Below the pieces are notes generated by a model. It made no database searches, was not told where the DNA came from, and worked only from the letters and a program-made list of their open reading frames with translations. A DNA stretch of 64,000 nucleotides, taken from NCBI RefSeq assembly GCF_010389155.1, contig NC_057765.1, positions 2,232,001 through 2,296,000 on the forward strand. Direction: 5' to 3'. Shown here piece after piece: positions 22,101 to 33,990 of the stretch; position 1 is the stretch's first letter, and every line of letters starts with the position of its first letter. This DNA is from Erigeron canadensis. Its lineage: Eukaryota; Streptophyta; Magnoliopsida; Asterales; Asteraceae. The translations under genes were made by a program, and so were the position numbers.

Positions 22101-25095
22101 TAAGTTGAGATATTTTAGATCCTATGTGACTATCTTTTATGCTTAACTTATATTTTAGTTTGTGTTACTTTATAGTACTTTAAGAATTTGTTTTTATAAT
22201 ATATGGACGATTTTCTTTTAATGCTTATATTAACACTTCATTTGTCACGTCAATCATTTCTACATGATATTCATATATGGACATTTGTTTTTATCAATTT
22301 AAAATAACAAATCAAAAAATCAAAAACAAAGTTAGAATTCTTGACCTCTAGTTTCTAATACTATGAAACAAAATTAGAGTCATAACATGTGCCGTTAAGT
22401 GAGTCGACTCATTTTCACCCTTTTGACTCGACTCGTGAACTATGACAGTATGAGTGTCTCCGTTTTGCGTTTTGTTTCTTTCTTTTCATATGTAACAAAC
22501 GCACGCATCCTTGTATAATTGGACTTTGAGTAAAAGAAGTTTATCATTATGTCAAAGGTGACATAATGGTATGGAAGTTAATAATTCGGACGAGTTATGT
22601 CAACTTGTCAAGTTATTGAGTAAAATAAAGTGAATCAACCAAATGACCAATAAACAAATGAACTTATGCAATTCACACTGTAATATAGAACATACGTATG
22701 AAAATGCGAATTGGGTTGCGTTGATTGTGCCATTAATCTATCTTAGATACGGGGAAAGTCAACAATGATAGAAGGTCAAAGCCAAACTTATGAGAAAATA
22801 AGCTGAAAGTATACAATGTCACTTGTTAAAATCTATTTTAATAGTTTTAGCAATGTTAGGGTGAAGTGAGTAGACCAAATTCCCAAACCTCCAACTATCC
22901 AAACCATTTTTCATGTCATTTATTACTTCTTAATCCTCCTAAATTTATTTTTAAATAATTAAATTAAATATTACTTTCATTTATTAAAATTTTAATATAA
23001 TAATCATAATATTGTTAAATAACAATATATATATAATATAAGTAAAGATGATAATAATATAAAAATATATTACATGTAGGTACCTTCTGTATAAACATGT
23101 TTAAATTGAAAAATGTGAACTAACACAGATAAAAAGAGAAATTTATGGTGCAGCTTCTTCCAATCTTCCTTCTCGCTACTCTTTGTTCTTCTCCAACAAG
23201 AACTTTTCTTTTTATTTTATTTTATTTAAGTTTTGGTCTTGTCTAAATAATTGTGTCAGGCTGTCAGCTATCATTTTTTCACAGCCCACGTCCACCCCAC
23301 ACGCTCCAACGTCTCTTTTTTGTCTAGCCAGTCGTTGGTTCAAAGCCAGCCCAAGTTGCCCAACCCCAACCCGTTGGGATGGCGACGGTGTTCCTCAATA
23401 GGTTGAACCAGCCAACCCGTTACCACTCATCTCCCTTTTAAAATGCTTAATTAAAGACTGTTTTAATAATAAATATCCAAAAATTATGCTAACACGAAAC
23501 TGGTTAAAATCAAATACTATTGTTGTAATTCATTCAGTTTCAGTTTACGATAGAATTGTGTTGTGCAATTGTCTAGACTCTAGAGCCGTCAAGTAACAAA
23601 GGCCCCGAAATATTTAAGCAATATTCACTTTGGACTTAAAAACCGAGAATAAGACAGATGCATTAGCCGTTACATGCCATGATGCTTACACTTTTTTCAA
23701 TCTTTCAAACTGTTTTTACATTACAAGTCTAACAGCTTCCATATGTGATTATGACAGAAATTTCAAAGAGTCTCTCTATTCTTTAAACACTCGATTATTA
23801 TTCCACATCTGATATAGTTTTACCTTTAAGTGTTGAACTTTCAATCAATTTTCTCTTTTCTCTTTTAAGTTTCGAACTTTCAATCAATTTTATTTTTTTT
23901 TATCTAAATGAATATAAGCTCATAATCTACTTAAATTAAAATTTGGATAACAGCTTGGGCTTAGAAAACAAAAAATACCAAAATACCTTTCTAAATAATG
24001 AGTATATTTTTATCTTTCGAAACAAATATTTTTTATCTTTATATCCTATAACTTTATATTCATACATTTCATTACTTACCTGTTATCAGATAGGTCAATA
24101 CGTTTAATATAAAAATTTCAACTATAACAAAACAATAAAAAAAAGGTGAAAAGAGACATTTTTATACTATAACTCTTTATATAACAAAAGGTTTGATCAT
24201 CATTCTATACAAAAGTTAGAGGGCATTTAGGTAGAAAATGAAAGCAATCTTTATTTAAGTAAAGGTTTTGTTTACATCTATCCATACACCGTCAAAATAT
24301 TGAGACTTAAAATCCGTAAAAAACATTTTCTTTCTTTCTCTTTTTTACATATTAAAACACTTCAAAATAGTGTTGTTTGTAATGAAAAAACCACATTGAA
24401 ATTCATGAATAATGAGTGTTGTTATCCAATAAAAAACATTCTTCCGAGTTAAACTAAAAAATAATCTAATTAAAAATAGGGTTTAAACTAGATTAAAAAA
24501 AAGCAACAAATCTGGTGTGTGCCAAACTGCAAAATCTTTCTATATGTTTCCACCAGCCCTTGTTACACAGATCCCCTCCAACTCCAAAACCCCTTTTCCT
24601 AATTTCATCCCATCAACATTTTTCAGCTTAACCATTTTTAGTTATATATAAATATATAAAAATATTTTTATCAATTATTTTTAATATTTTTCCTAAAACC
24701 CATCTGGGTTTTGATCAGCAAGACATCCCAGATGATGGGTTTTATTCAAAATTCAATCTTTATTGTTTTTAATATTTGAATATATGATGTGGGTTTGTTG
24801 AGAATTTGGATGTTTAGACTTTTAGTTGTGGGTTTTGTTAAATTTATGATTTTTTAAAGTGGGATTTTAAAGTTGGAGTAGTTAGGTTAAAATCTTGGAT
24901 TAATTCTTTATATTTTCTTCAAAGATTTTAAGTTTTTTATTAGACTAGTTATTGCTGTTGATACTGCTCCATTGGCTTTAACATTTTATATCTGAGAATA
25001 TAAAATCTTAGTCAAGATTTCTTATAAAGCTTTTTTGGAGTAGTGAAGTTTATATAAATTTAGTATATCTATATATAAAAAAAGAAAAGAGAAAA
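22101..25095. other. Intergenic spacer and TMEM128-like promoter/leader
   Basis: AT-rich spacer. A GC-richer patch at 23270-23420 (CCCAACCCGTT repeated in both orientations) may be a small repeat. From about 24560 on, pyrimidine-rich sequence followed by T-rich sequence may include the leader of the next gene. No coding frame accepted. Confidence 0.45.
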
Positions 25096-27691
25096 ATGTC
25101 TGGTGGAACACCAACTGCTGGTGGGCTAATGAGGCAGAGGCATAGTCAAGGGTATGCTTCAAGTGGTGATGATCTTGAAGACGATGCTTGTTCTAGAATT
25201 CGGTCTCAATCGCCTGTTTTTCCGACAACGAGAACATGGGTTGAGGTTTTGGAGAATGTACTTTGGATTGCTTCTGCAGTTTTGATAATATATTTGGGAG
25301 ATTGGCATTCTAACTTGATATATATCTTGTTTCATGATGGTAGGATTAGAAGGTACGGTTTCGTTTGAATTGCTGTTCTAGATTGTGTTTTTATGTGAAA
25401 ATATAATGCTTTATGATAATGATGTTGTTGATACATTTTATATGTAGCAATATCATATCTGTGTGTAAAATAATTTGTAGCCTACTTTAGGTCATTAGAA
25501 TTGCCCTGTTGATGCATCAGACTATTAAAACAAACGGATATTGTTCCTTTTTGAAAGTGAGTCAGGAATAGTAAATTGATAACTATTTAAATAGGGATCA
25601 TGAGTTATGATTTAGTGCGATTGATTGACTATTGAAGTAGGGTTGGATTGAAGATTGTTGGAAAAGATGTTAACCTCTCGAAATCACACCAAACCTTGCT
25701 ACATTTGTGTTTTCATTTAATTTTAATAAGCAGCAGGCTGGATCCTATCATGATTCATAATGACACATGAGAACGTCGAGTATCTCAGAGGGTTTGCATT
25801 TTGACATGTTTTGAGCTAATTCAGAACAATTTGGTTAACTTGAACAAGTATACCTGTAATGTTTGATGGTCTGACAAATAGATAGAAAATAGTTTATATA
25901 GTGCTTCCCTGGAAAGAGTTCTTTTGGACAAAGCATACCTTTGTTGGAAACCATGGATCCGTTCATGTTAATAGTAAGGATATTTTATGGAATGATGTAG
26001 CTTTTGTTTTCGTTTCTCTAGTATTTGCATCTAAAAAGTATTATTTGGGATGGCTTTAGCATCCTTATCATGAGTGATACCATTTGCTTTCAAAACCTTA
26101 TTGAGAACCAGTCAACCAGGCATGTCTGCATTTTTCAGTGTAGTAAGTCCGAGGTATAGAATGTGTTTCTTTAAGCTTTATTTGACATAGTGTTCTTTGT
26201 TTTGTGCAGAACACCGTTGTATCTTGGGTTATTTGGCGTGAGCTTAAATGTTGCTTATTTTGTGTATATAAGTATGTTAGTATGGGGTGTCAGAAAGTCA
26301 AGTGAGAGGTGGGAAATATCAAGTACAGATGCCCTCCCGTGTGTTACCATGTTGGGGCTCGTCTCTTTTTGTTTGTAAGACAAACTTCTATAATTCTCTT
26401 TCCTTGTTTAACAGGGTGTTATTGGATATGCTTTTTAAACTGATTATTACGGTGTTCATGGAAATATTGTCATTATTGTGATTTTCTGTTTAGTTAGGTT
26501 TAAACAATAAAATTTGGATTATTAAGTAAGGGGTTGGAGTTAGATACTGATTATTAAGATGATGTAGAGTTACCCAACTATCCCTAACTTTTGGCACACG
26601 GGTTTCTACCTATATAAGGACAATGTTTTAATTTGGTTAGTCATATATGAACTTTTGCTTGAAAACTTATTTGTCAACTATATGTAAACGTACCTAGCTA
26701 CCTCGTAACGTTAAGCACATGAATATCTGACCCTCATTATTCAAGTGACAGTAAATAAGTAAAGGAGTTGCTGTCTGCAAACTTCGATTCGACGATTCAT
26801 AATAATCGCTTTGAAACTAGTGAGAAAATTGAAATTATAATATTATATACTGATCATCTACTTTAAAACATAGAGTTACTGTTAAAGAGTGTTATGGAGA
26901 TACTATAATTTATATAACTATCCCAAACTGTAAAAGTGTTAATTGCTAATTCCTTCTTCATGCTGCATTAATAACTCAAAAAAAGCACATCTGAATCCCC
27001 TAGATTTGCAATTTTCTTCACTTAGTAATTTATTTACATTTGCGTTCATCATATGTTACTTATTCCTTTGCAGGTTCTGTTTTGCATTGTGGCCAATTTG
27101 GAGTTTCTTGACCCTCCCTCTAGTGGTAATTGAACGTGATCACTCATTTTATTAGAGGTGGCAAGTTTAACTCATTTACTTATGAATGGGTCATTTCGGG
27201 TTATATATTATCCCTGAGAAACTAACAAGTCAAAACCATCAAAAAAGAAAGATCTTAAAACAAAGGGTTAAATAGGCCAGTAGGGCCAAATTTTGCACAA
27301 AGTTTTGCTCAAAGTGTATATTACTGCATAGAACCTAAAAATTACATTATTGCTGAGTATTAACTATCGAATTTATATAAGTTTTTAATCATAAATATCA
27401 CACCCATTATTTATAGAAAATTTGAGTTTTCTGGACAGTTTCGTGTCAACCTGACGCTTTCCAAAAATCACCTTTTTTGACTAGTTATGTGACCCGTTTG
27501 GCATTCCTGTTTTGTCCCTCTTATTGAGTTATATCTAAAGTATATCTTTACTGCAAAATGTCTTTTGATGGGGACTTTGTTATCTCTGTTGTTTGCAGTT
27601 CACATTGTTCATGGCTTGTATGGTAATATTGCCATACATGGTTCTCGGGACGTTTAAGCAGCAACCATCAGATATGTTCCGTATTGACTGA
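25096..27691 (+). CDS. TMEM128-family four-pass membrane protein
   Basis: Four exons, 25096-25352, 26210-26374, 27074-27125 and 27599-27691, join in frame with GT..AG introns to 188 residues. The N-terminal ~48 residues are polar, with RQRHSQGYASSGDD and a Ser-Pro pair, and should face the cytosol. Hydrophobic segments: ~50-68 (VLENVLWIASAVLIIYLGDW), ~88-111 (LYLGLFGVSLNVAYFVYISM), ~127-152 across exons 2 and 3, and ~153-176 (LPLVFTLFMACMVILPYMVL). The tail ends QPSDMFRID. The arrangement (W..VLENVLWI.., then four helices) matches the eukaryotic TMEM128 family, whose biochemical function is not established; ER localisation is suggested for animal members. The start is the only ATG upstream in a good purine context (AAAAATGTC). 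Confidence 0.85.
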
Positions 27692-27997
27692 TATCCTTGT
27701 TCATATTCGCATTGATTGAAGCATTTACACCCCAGATTGGAGGTTTGTCTCTCTGGCAATCATGCTCGCAATTTATAAACGATACTAACAACAGAACTGG
27801 CAGATATTTCTTGTATGAATCGGCCTCTTTCGTTTCCTTGTTTTTTATTTCACTGTCTTAATGAACACATCAGTTTGTGAAATTAGAAGAATCTCAGGTC
27901 AGATTATATTAGAACAGATAGAAAGGAAACAGTTTTTATAGTGATTGATTGATAGTTCGAATGAGTTAGTCAATTACTGTCTTGTGTTGTGTGTGTG

Positions 27998-28038
<41 letters not shown>

Positions 28039-28879
28039 TTTTTCTTTTTTCTTTTTTTTTTAATTTGGTTTATGTCACTTTCTTTTATGGTGATATATGA
28101 TTTATATACATTGTCTTTGTTCTTTATCTGAAAGCTTATGTAGATATGTACTTATGTATATTCTCTCTGTTTTAGGTGAAATGATGTATAGCTTTAGGTA
28201 TGACCATATAAGTATGAGGGTGTTTGGATATATCATGTATGTTCGTTTAATGATATTAGTTATTGTGGCTTCAAATATCAGCTAAAGTTTGAGTTTTTTT
28301 ACACTTACCCATAATAGTAACTTTTCATGTAGTTTTCACCTCTTGATCTTGTTATTATGGTCTGAAAAAACAAAAAAGTAAGATTTAGAATCGGTTTCGT
28401 CAAACACCTGTAAAGGAACACTAACTTATAGGCTCAATAGTGGATAAGTTATAGTTATTACTCAAAAGAGTATAAGTTGCACCTGCTGATATCATGGTCA
28501 AGAGTTTCCATCTTTCCAGGTTTGTACCAATTTCAGAGCCTTTAACGGCACTAGGTTTGAACTTGGCCCGTTGAGCTAAGATAAGTTTGTATATCTTTTA
28601 AGTAGAAAAATTCTTATAAAATTACAATAGTATGTCTTTCATAATAGCTATTTGCTAATAGAAAATTTCTTATAAAATTAGAATAGTGTTATTGCCTTTC
28701 TGCTTGCCAAACTGTCAAGCCGGGACTGTAGTTGGTGGCAGCTTGATGCAGTAGTGTCATCTGATGTAGGCTTTCAAAGAACAGTGAAACCACAGTTTGT
28801 GGGTGTTTTTTGGTGTTGGTAATTGGTATGGCCTGGGTGTCAATATAGGAAGTTTTATTTTGTATGAATAAATATTTAG
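27692..28879. other. TMEM128-like 3' region and spacer
   Basis: Contains a (CT)n microsatellite at 28002-28030 running into poly-T. The rest is AT-rich, with no coding evidence. Confidence 0.55.
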
Positions 28880-28884
28880 TTATG

Positions 28885-29075
28885 AAATGAAATCATTGCT
28901 TTTTCTTCCCTTGTTTTTCACATTAATCTTATTTCAGTTATTATTTCAAACGCATTTTATTGATTTAGTTTTTCCAGTTATATATGATAATATGAAAAAT
29001 ACATTATGGACAAAGAATGAAGAACTACAAAAACCACAACCAATGTTGAGTTTGCAGTTTTACCATTACTGAAGT
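28885..29075. repeat. Direct repeat flanking the defensin locus, left copy
   Basis: Aligns with 30855-31010: shared words TTTTTCCAGTTATATATGA..., AATGAAGAACTACAAAAACC, and TTTGCAGTTTTACCATTACT in the same order and orientation. The pair brackets both broken defensin copies and suggests an old segmental duplication of about 1.95 kb. Confidence 0.75.
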
Positions 29076-29464
29076 TATCTAACCAACGTCAACTTTTATC
29101 CTTGAACTTCATTTCACACATATAGCTAGACACTATACAATTATCTACAAACTCGCCCAATACGCGCACGGCGCACTTGCAAATAATATCAAAGCTAATA
29201 TTGAGAATATATCAAACCTCATTTCTCAACAGTTTCTTTGTTTTAGTGTGGTACTATGGTGAAGCCACTGTTATTAGATCTTAATTGGTTTAATATGTGC
29301 ATATATATGGTGATAATATACTATATATTAACCTATTTGTAGGTGTTTTATTTGGATATAGGATGGGGGCAGTATAATGTCATACATACTATATATCTAT
29401 ACCTATCTCTATACACGTAGTTGTTGGGTGGATAGAAAACATAGACACACACATGATCTTCGTG

Positions 29465-29548
29465 AGCCAACAACATTGAGATGAGCTACCTGCAACAAGC
29501 CAACAACATTGAGATGAACTACCTGCAACAAGCCAACAACATTGAGAC
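29465..29548. repeat. 33-bp tandem repeat, ~2.5 units
   Basis: GCCAACAACATTGAGATGA followed by (G/A)CTACCTGCAACA occurs at about 29466 and 29499, with a third partial unit at 29532. Open frames on both strands here repeat with it and are artefacts. Confidence 0.9.
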
Positions 29549-29904
29549 ACACCTTTGTCATGACACACACAGACACATATGCATACATATGAATATATGT
29601 GTATATATATACTGTAAATGGAAAACACTCTCCATCCAAACCTTTCACTTTCGTATACCTTAGTTCCATCATATATATCAGTCATATATATTAGTTGTAA
29701 TATACTATATTGAAAACTAAAATTTATGTGAAAACTGACCAAAAGATCTCAATTTAACACAACGTGTTTTAATTGTGTTTTCTAAAAACACAATGTGTTT
29801 TCTAAAAACTAGAAAACTACCACCATCCGCTCATTTTATATTGCACACACACATATTACCTATATCTTAACATTATGTTTTGTGGGTTAATTTGTTACGA
29901 AAAC

Positions 29905-30049
29905 GGAGGTTGCTGAACCTGTCAGGGCAACAACAACCTCTTTTAGGGGTTCTGCTTCAGCAGCTCCAACTGCGGCAACGTCTGCAGAAATGAAGGCTTT
30001 GACTCCGGTCATTGCCATGGTTTCCTCCGTGTGCGAGGAACCCTGTTAG
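29905..30049 (+). pseudogene. Plant defensin pseudogene (mature-peptide region)
   Basis: In one frame the sequence shows the cysteine ladder of a plant defensin (CS-alpha-beta fold): C1 at 29920-29922, C2 at 29953-29955, C3 at 29971-29973, C4 at 29983-29985, with C1-x10-C2-x5-C3-x3-C4 spacing and a following EGF-D motif, then C5 and HGF. Two lesions kill it: a TAG stop at 29944-29946 between C1 and C2, and a deletion of about 8 bases near 30025-30031 (relative to the copy at 30342) that removes C6 and shifts frame. After the shift the sequence still ends with the canonical C7-EEP-C8-stop at 30032-30049. No signal-peptide exon lies in the 200 bases upstream. Defensins are secreted antimicrobial peptides; this copy cannot make one. 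Confidence 0.85.
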
Positions 30050-30070
30050 GCCGGCGACAACTCCTCCGGC

Positions 30071-30257
30071 AATAATAATAATAATCCTTTTATTTATTTT
30101 TTTTAATATGTATTGAAAACTGAAATAACTATGATGATCACCGTTTTTCTCAGCGGCCTACGGCCTACTCTAGGCCGCTGAGAAGAACGGTGATCATCAT
30201 AGTTATTTCAGTTTTTAATACATATAAAAAAAATAAAATAAAAGGATTATTATTATT
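30071..30257. repeat. Near-perfect inverted repeat (~88-bp arms) built from defensin leader sequence
   Basis: Left arm 30071-30160 and right arm 30171-30257 are reverse complements with only a few mismatches and a 10-bp spacer. The inner ~30 bp of each arm (ACTATGATGATCACCG, CTCAGCGGCC) equals the signal-peptide coding segment of the neighbouring copy at 30370-30396. A transcript would fold into a long hairpin. Confidence 0.92.
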
Positions 30258-30287
30258 AAGGATTAATTAAGGATTAATTAAGTTGGG

Positions 30288-30299
30288 CTATATATATAA
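30288..30299 (+). promoter_or_regulatory. TATA box of the second defensin-like copy
   Basis: CTATATATATAA lies 43-54 bases upstream of the ATG at 30342, followed by a purine-rich AGAGGGAAG leader. The short distance implies a leader of only about 15-25 bases if used. Confidence 0.5.
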
Positions 30300-30341
30300 A
30301 GAGGGAAGAACGGCCATTCATGGGAAGCATAAATAATTAAC

Positions 30342-30601
30342 ATGGCACAATCTACTCTCATCCTTTCTACTATGATGATCACCGTTCTTCTCAGCGGCCC
30401 ATTCCCTTCATCTTCATCCACGGTAAGATACACCACCGCCATGTTGATGCTGAAGGCCAACAACCGGACCTCTTTCAGGGGTTCTGCTTCAACAGCTCCA
30501 ACTGCGGCAACGTCTGCAAAAGTGAAGGCTTTGACTCTTGTCATTGCCATGGTTTCCGTCGGCTTTGCTACTGTGAGGAACCATACGTGTTAATTAGATG
30601 A
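30342..30601 (+). pseudogene. Defensin-like gene, probably broken, with signal peptide region
   Basis: The ATG at 30342 opens a secretion-signal-like stretch (STLILSTMMITVLLSG). The cysteine-rich part is in another frame: C2 30485-30487, C3 30503-30505, C4 30515-30517, an extra Cys at 30539-30541, C5 30545-30547, C6 30566-30568, C7 30572-30574, with the GFRR.CYC signature. C8 is replaced by Tyr at 30584-30586 and reading runs on to a stop at 30599-30601. Compared with the copy at 29905, about 8 bases holding C1 are missing near 30456, which accounts for the frame break. A 56-nt GT..AG segment (30423-30478) would rejoin the frames, but it is shorter than normal plant introns and would leave C1 out. 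Most likely a pseudogene; a truncated defensin-like peptide is possible. Confidence 0.75.
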
Positions 30602-30854
30602 CGACGACTCCTCCAGGCAGGCTAGCTTGAAGTAGTATACGAGTATATCATTTGAAGTACTGTATGTATTATACTAGCAAGCAAGGGTCGTTGTGTTAAT
30701 TGGACAAGATATTCAATGATATAGTAGACACAATACATACAATACATTGGACTAAACATGTCCATTAATTTAGTGGATATCTGTTCCACCTCTATATATA
30801 TTAGCTAGCTAATGGTCTGTTTAATTGTATATATAGATGATGTTATGTTATAAT

Positions 30855-31010
30855 CATTTAATTTTTATTTTTTTTCAGTTATTTGTTTCAAACATTTGTT
30901 TTAAATTTTTGGTTTCCAGTTATATATGAATACATTTTAGACAAAAAATGAAGAACTACAAAAACCACAACCATTTAATGTTGCCTTTGCAGTTTTACCA
31001 TTACTGAATG
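30855..31010. repeat. Direct repeat flanking the defensin locus, right copy
   Basis: Partner of 28885-29075 (see there). It follows the second defensin copy. Confidence 0.75.
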
Positions 31011-32628
31011 GGAGGTGATCCCTACACATCAATTATTGTTCATACATAACATTTATATTGAACTAGACTATTTTAACCTTATTTTTAATTTTAATATTTT
31101 ACCCTCTCATTTTACCTTTAAGATTATGTCTTTCAAAATAAAACCCTATAGGTTATTTTCCACCCCACATGTTTCTCATTCCCGACAAATCTATTTGCAG
31201 GATCGGTTAATATTACAGAGAGTTAGAGACACATGTAATCTTTGTGATTCAATGACCTTTATTTTTATATTTTACCTATTTTGTGTAGTATAATATTTAC
31301 TTATTTCCACACATGATGAATAATATGTTATGTTCCACGGTGAATAAATAAATTGTTTACCTACTTTATTGGTTATTAGCCAAGTTTTGTTTTTTTTTTC
31401 TTTTCGAACTTAAATAGACGAGAATTTGTTTTAGATTATTTAATTACTTTGGTTTTTTTGGGATAAGTTTGAGATTGAGTTTTCAAATTGTAATATGTTC
31501 GGTGTAATTTGGAATAAGTTTTTAGCTCTTCCCGACTTATAGCATCAATGAGATGGACAACATTATGTCAAGAATATGGGTTGGTGGTTTCTGAATATTG
31601 TATTGTACGTAGCTATATATATCTGTTTTATAAAAATAGGCAAGTAAAAAACTAAAAATTATGGATGGGAGAATTGAATAGACAATTAGATCACCTCTCT
31701 TATTTTATTGTAGCTATATAGGCGAGCCAGTCTTGTTAGTTGTTACGGTAAGGTGGTTTCAAGCTTTATAAGTGGGTTTTGGTGTTAAAGTAGAATGAGG
31801 GGAAAACAAAAGGGTCAAACATAAAAATTAAACATAAGGGTAAAACAGTCTTATTCAACATAAATGTTGCGCATGGACAATAATTGTTGTGGAGAGATCA
31901 TCTCCCTTACTGAATTGTAAACTATCTATTATCAAACGTTGACCTTTTATCTTGTTGACTTTGAATCCTAAACAACATAATTGTCTTTTAGAATTTTTAA
32001 TTGTTTCAAAATGCTAATTAAAATAGAGAATTACTCTTTTCTTATTAAAAGTGGTCGAAGTGAAATAGTGAATGATGATTCACTGACCACCACGTCATGT
32101 ACCATCGGATTTCGCCATGTCACACCGCATACTAGCGTTAGGATCGATTTTGACATCCGTTTGAGTTTTAATCGTTTGAGTTTTATTTCCCGGGTTTATT
32201 CTTGGTTTTCTTCGCACATTTTTCTCTTTTGATTTCTGCAATAGGAGAACAAACGTACGCAATAGGATTCCTCAGCTTCAGAACATAAGGGACAAAGTGT
32301 AGATGGGATTATTGGCGAAGCCTTGATTTTTTTCTTGGAGTCGCTAAACAGTTTTCATGATACTAATAAGTGTAAAGTTAAACTACAAAAGTCAATTACT
32401 CTAGTTTGGGGTTGCCAATTACCTTAAAACTGATTAAATACTTAGAAATAATACTAAAAATATAAAGTTTTATAGAAATTGTGGGGTTGTCATAGCCACC
32501 CGTGGCTAACACATAGCTCCTCCACTGGATGAGATATCAATCATATCCCATCTCTCTTTTTCAATAGATTAACACGGGTGGGAAGACGATCCAAAAGAAC
32601 TCTCAATACGTGAATATTGATCTTCTTA
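31011..32628. other. Intergenic spacer
   Basis: AT-rich, with open frames of up to 92 codons but no recognisable protein. No repeat with clear ends was found. Confidence 0.5.
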
Positions 32629-32941
32629 GGGGGTGTTTGGTAGGAAGGAATCATAGAGAATGAAAATAATAAGAAAGAGAATGAGTATTTGGAAAGAGAA
32701 TGAATTCTGTTGTTTGGTACCCACAGAGAATGAATATATATATATAAAAAATAAAATTTTAAATAATAATACATTTATTACATATAACATCTTTAAAAAA
32801 AAAAAATTTTTTTTTCCATTCTCACCCATTCTAATTGATTCCCTCTTCTTCTTTCTCATTCTCTTTCTTCGTCGTAAACAAACAAGGGAAGTCTTTCCCA
32901 TTCCCTTTCTCCTCTTTCCATTCCATCATACCAAACACCCC
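32629..32941. mobile_element. Tourist/Harbinger-type MITE, 313 bp
   Basis: Inverted ends GGGGGTGTTTGGTA and TACCAAACACCCC are bounded by the 3-bp duplication TTA (32626-32628 and 32942-32944). Body is rich in GAGAATGA/TCATTCTC, giving a self-complementary structure. Frames here (both strands) are shadows of the element. Confidence 0.9.
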
Positions 32942-32944
32942 TTA

Positions 32945-33664
32945 GGAACCAAGGGGTTCCCTCTTGTAACTCCTGACAGTGACGCAACAATGCCATGCCG
33001 TATTTCACTGAGAAACAAAGATCCTTTGAAACTCCATCTGGTCAGCGAATCCACAAGGTAGTTTCTTCGGCTCCCTCTCGAATACTTCTTTTGTAGAGTA
33101 CTAAAGCCTTATTTATTCCAAGGCTCCCATTTTCGTTTTTTGCAACCAGAATTTTATCTTTGGATTTGATTTATACCAGAATAATCACACTTTCATTGAT
33201 TAATTTCAATGATACAAGTCATGTTGAAATGCTCGGCAAGAAGCCACTGTCAACTACGAAAAATTGCTAAAAAAATAGCTAAAACTTGCTAAAATAAACT
33301 GAAAATCCCACTAGTCTACGAGCGTTGCAAAAGCTGGATAATTAACAGGAACTTTCATGAGAAAGGCTACTTTCGCGAATAAGGGCTTTTGCGACGTATC
33401 AGAGCGTTGCAATAAACATGCCTTCATTATAAATTAATTTGGAATTACAGTTTACTGAATCTATGACTTATAAGACATGGACTAACCAAACTGGGGAGGG
33501 GGGGGGGGGGGGGGGGGGGGGTTGTGGATGAAATATAGAAGCAATTACTCGAACTCAAATACCCAAGACCAAAAGGACACTGATGTGTAAATAAAATACT
33601 GACTGACTGTTTTCTACCCAACTAGTTCAAACAAAACCGCATTTCAAATGTTACTACATATTAA
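32945..33664. other. Intergenic spacer with a 24-G run
   Basis: Includes a homopolymer of 24 G at 33498-33521, preceded by GGGGA. No gene recognised; the frame at 32980-33060 is continuous with a MITE shadow and not supported. Confidence 0.5.
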
Positions 33665-33990
33665 TCTTAAATAGCTAATACCAATCAAGTATGTGGAAAA
33701 ACTGGATTTGTATAACTGAATTCATTTTCATACAACGAAGCAAAATATCTGAACCAAACTAGATATCATCATTACAACAATACGGAAAAACGCTAATCAC
33801 TTTGTGACCTTGAAACCCTGCAGCAATCATATATACGAGTAAGATACTATCCACACACCACATATGCGAATAAAGTAGACTTGCATAATTGACTTCATTT
33901 GATAAACAATGGAACGAAAAATCTGAACGAAACTCGATTTTGTCGTTACAAAAATATGGAATAACGTTAATCACCCACAATAGCACTTCC
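33665..33990. repeat. Tandem duplication (period ~174 bp) at the 3' end of the TyrRS gene
   Basis: The stretch around 33715-33800 (CTGAATTCATTTTCATACAA, ATCTGAACCAAACT, CGCTAATCAC) recurs diverged at about 33889-33974 (TTGACTTCATTTGATAAACAA, ATCTGAACGAAACT, CGTTAATCAC). The left copy contains the terminal exon; the right copy lies in the last intron and has no usable exon. Confidence 0.75.

Noticed and set aside
29389..29742. 117- and 87-codon overlapping minus frames
   Set aside because: Both follow the 33-bp tandem repeat and the microsatellite beside it; no conserved family.
32660..33061. 133-codon plus frame
   Set aside because: Most of it is the Tourist-type MITE and its low-complexity core.
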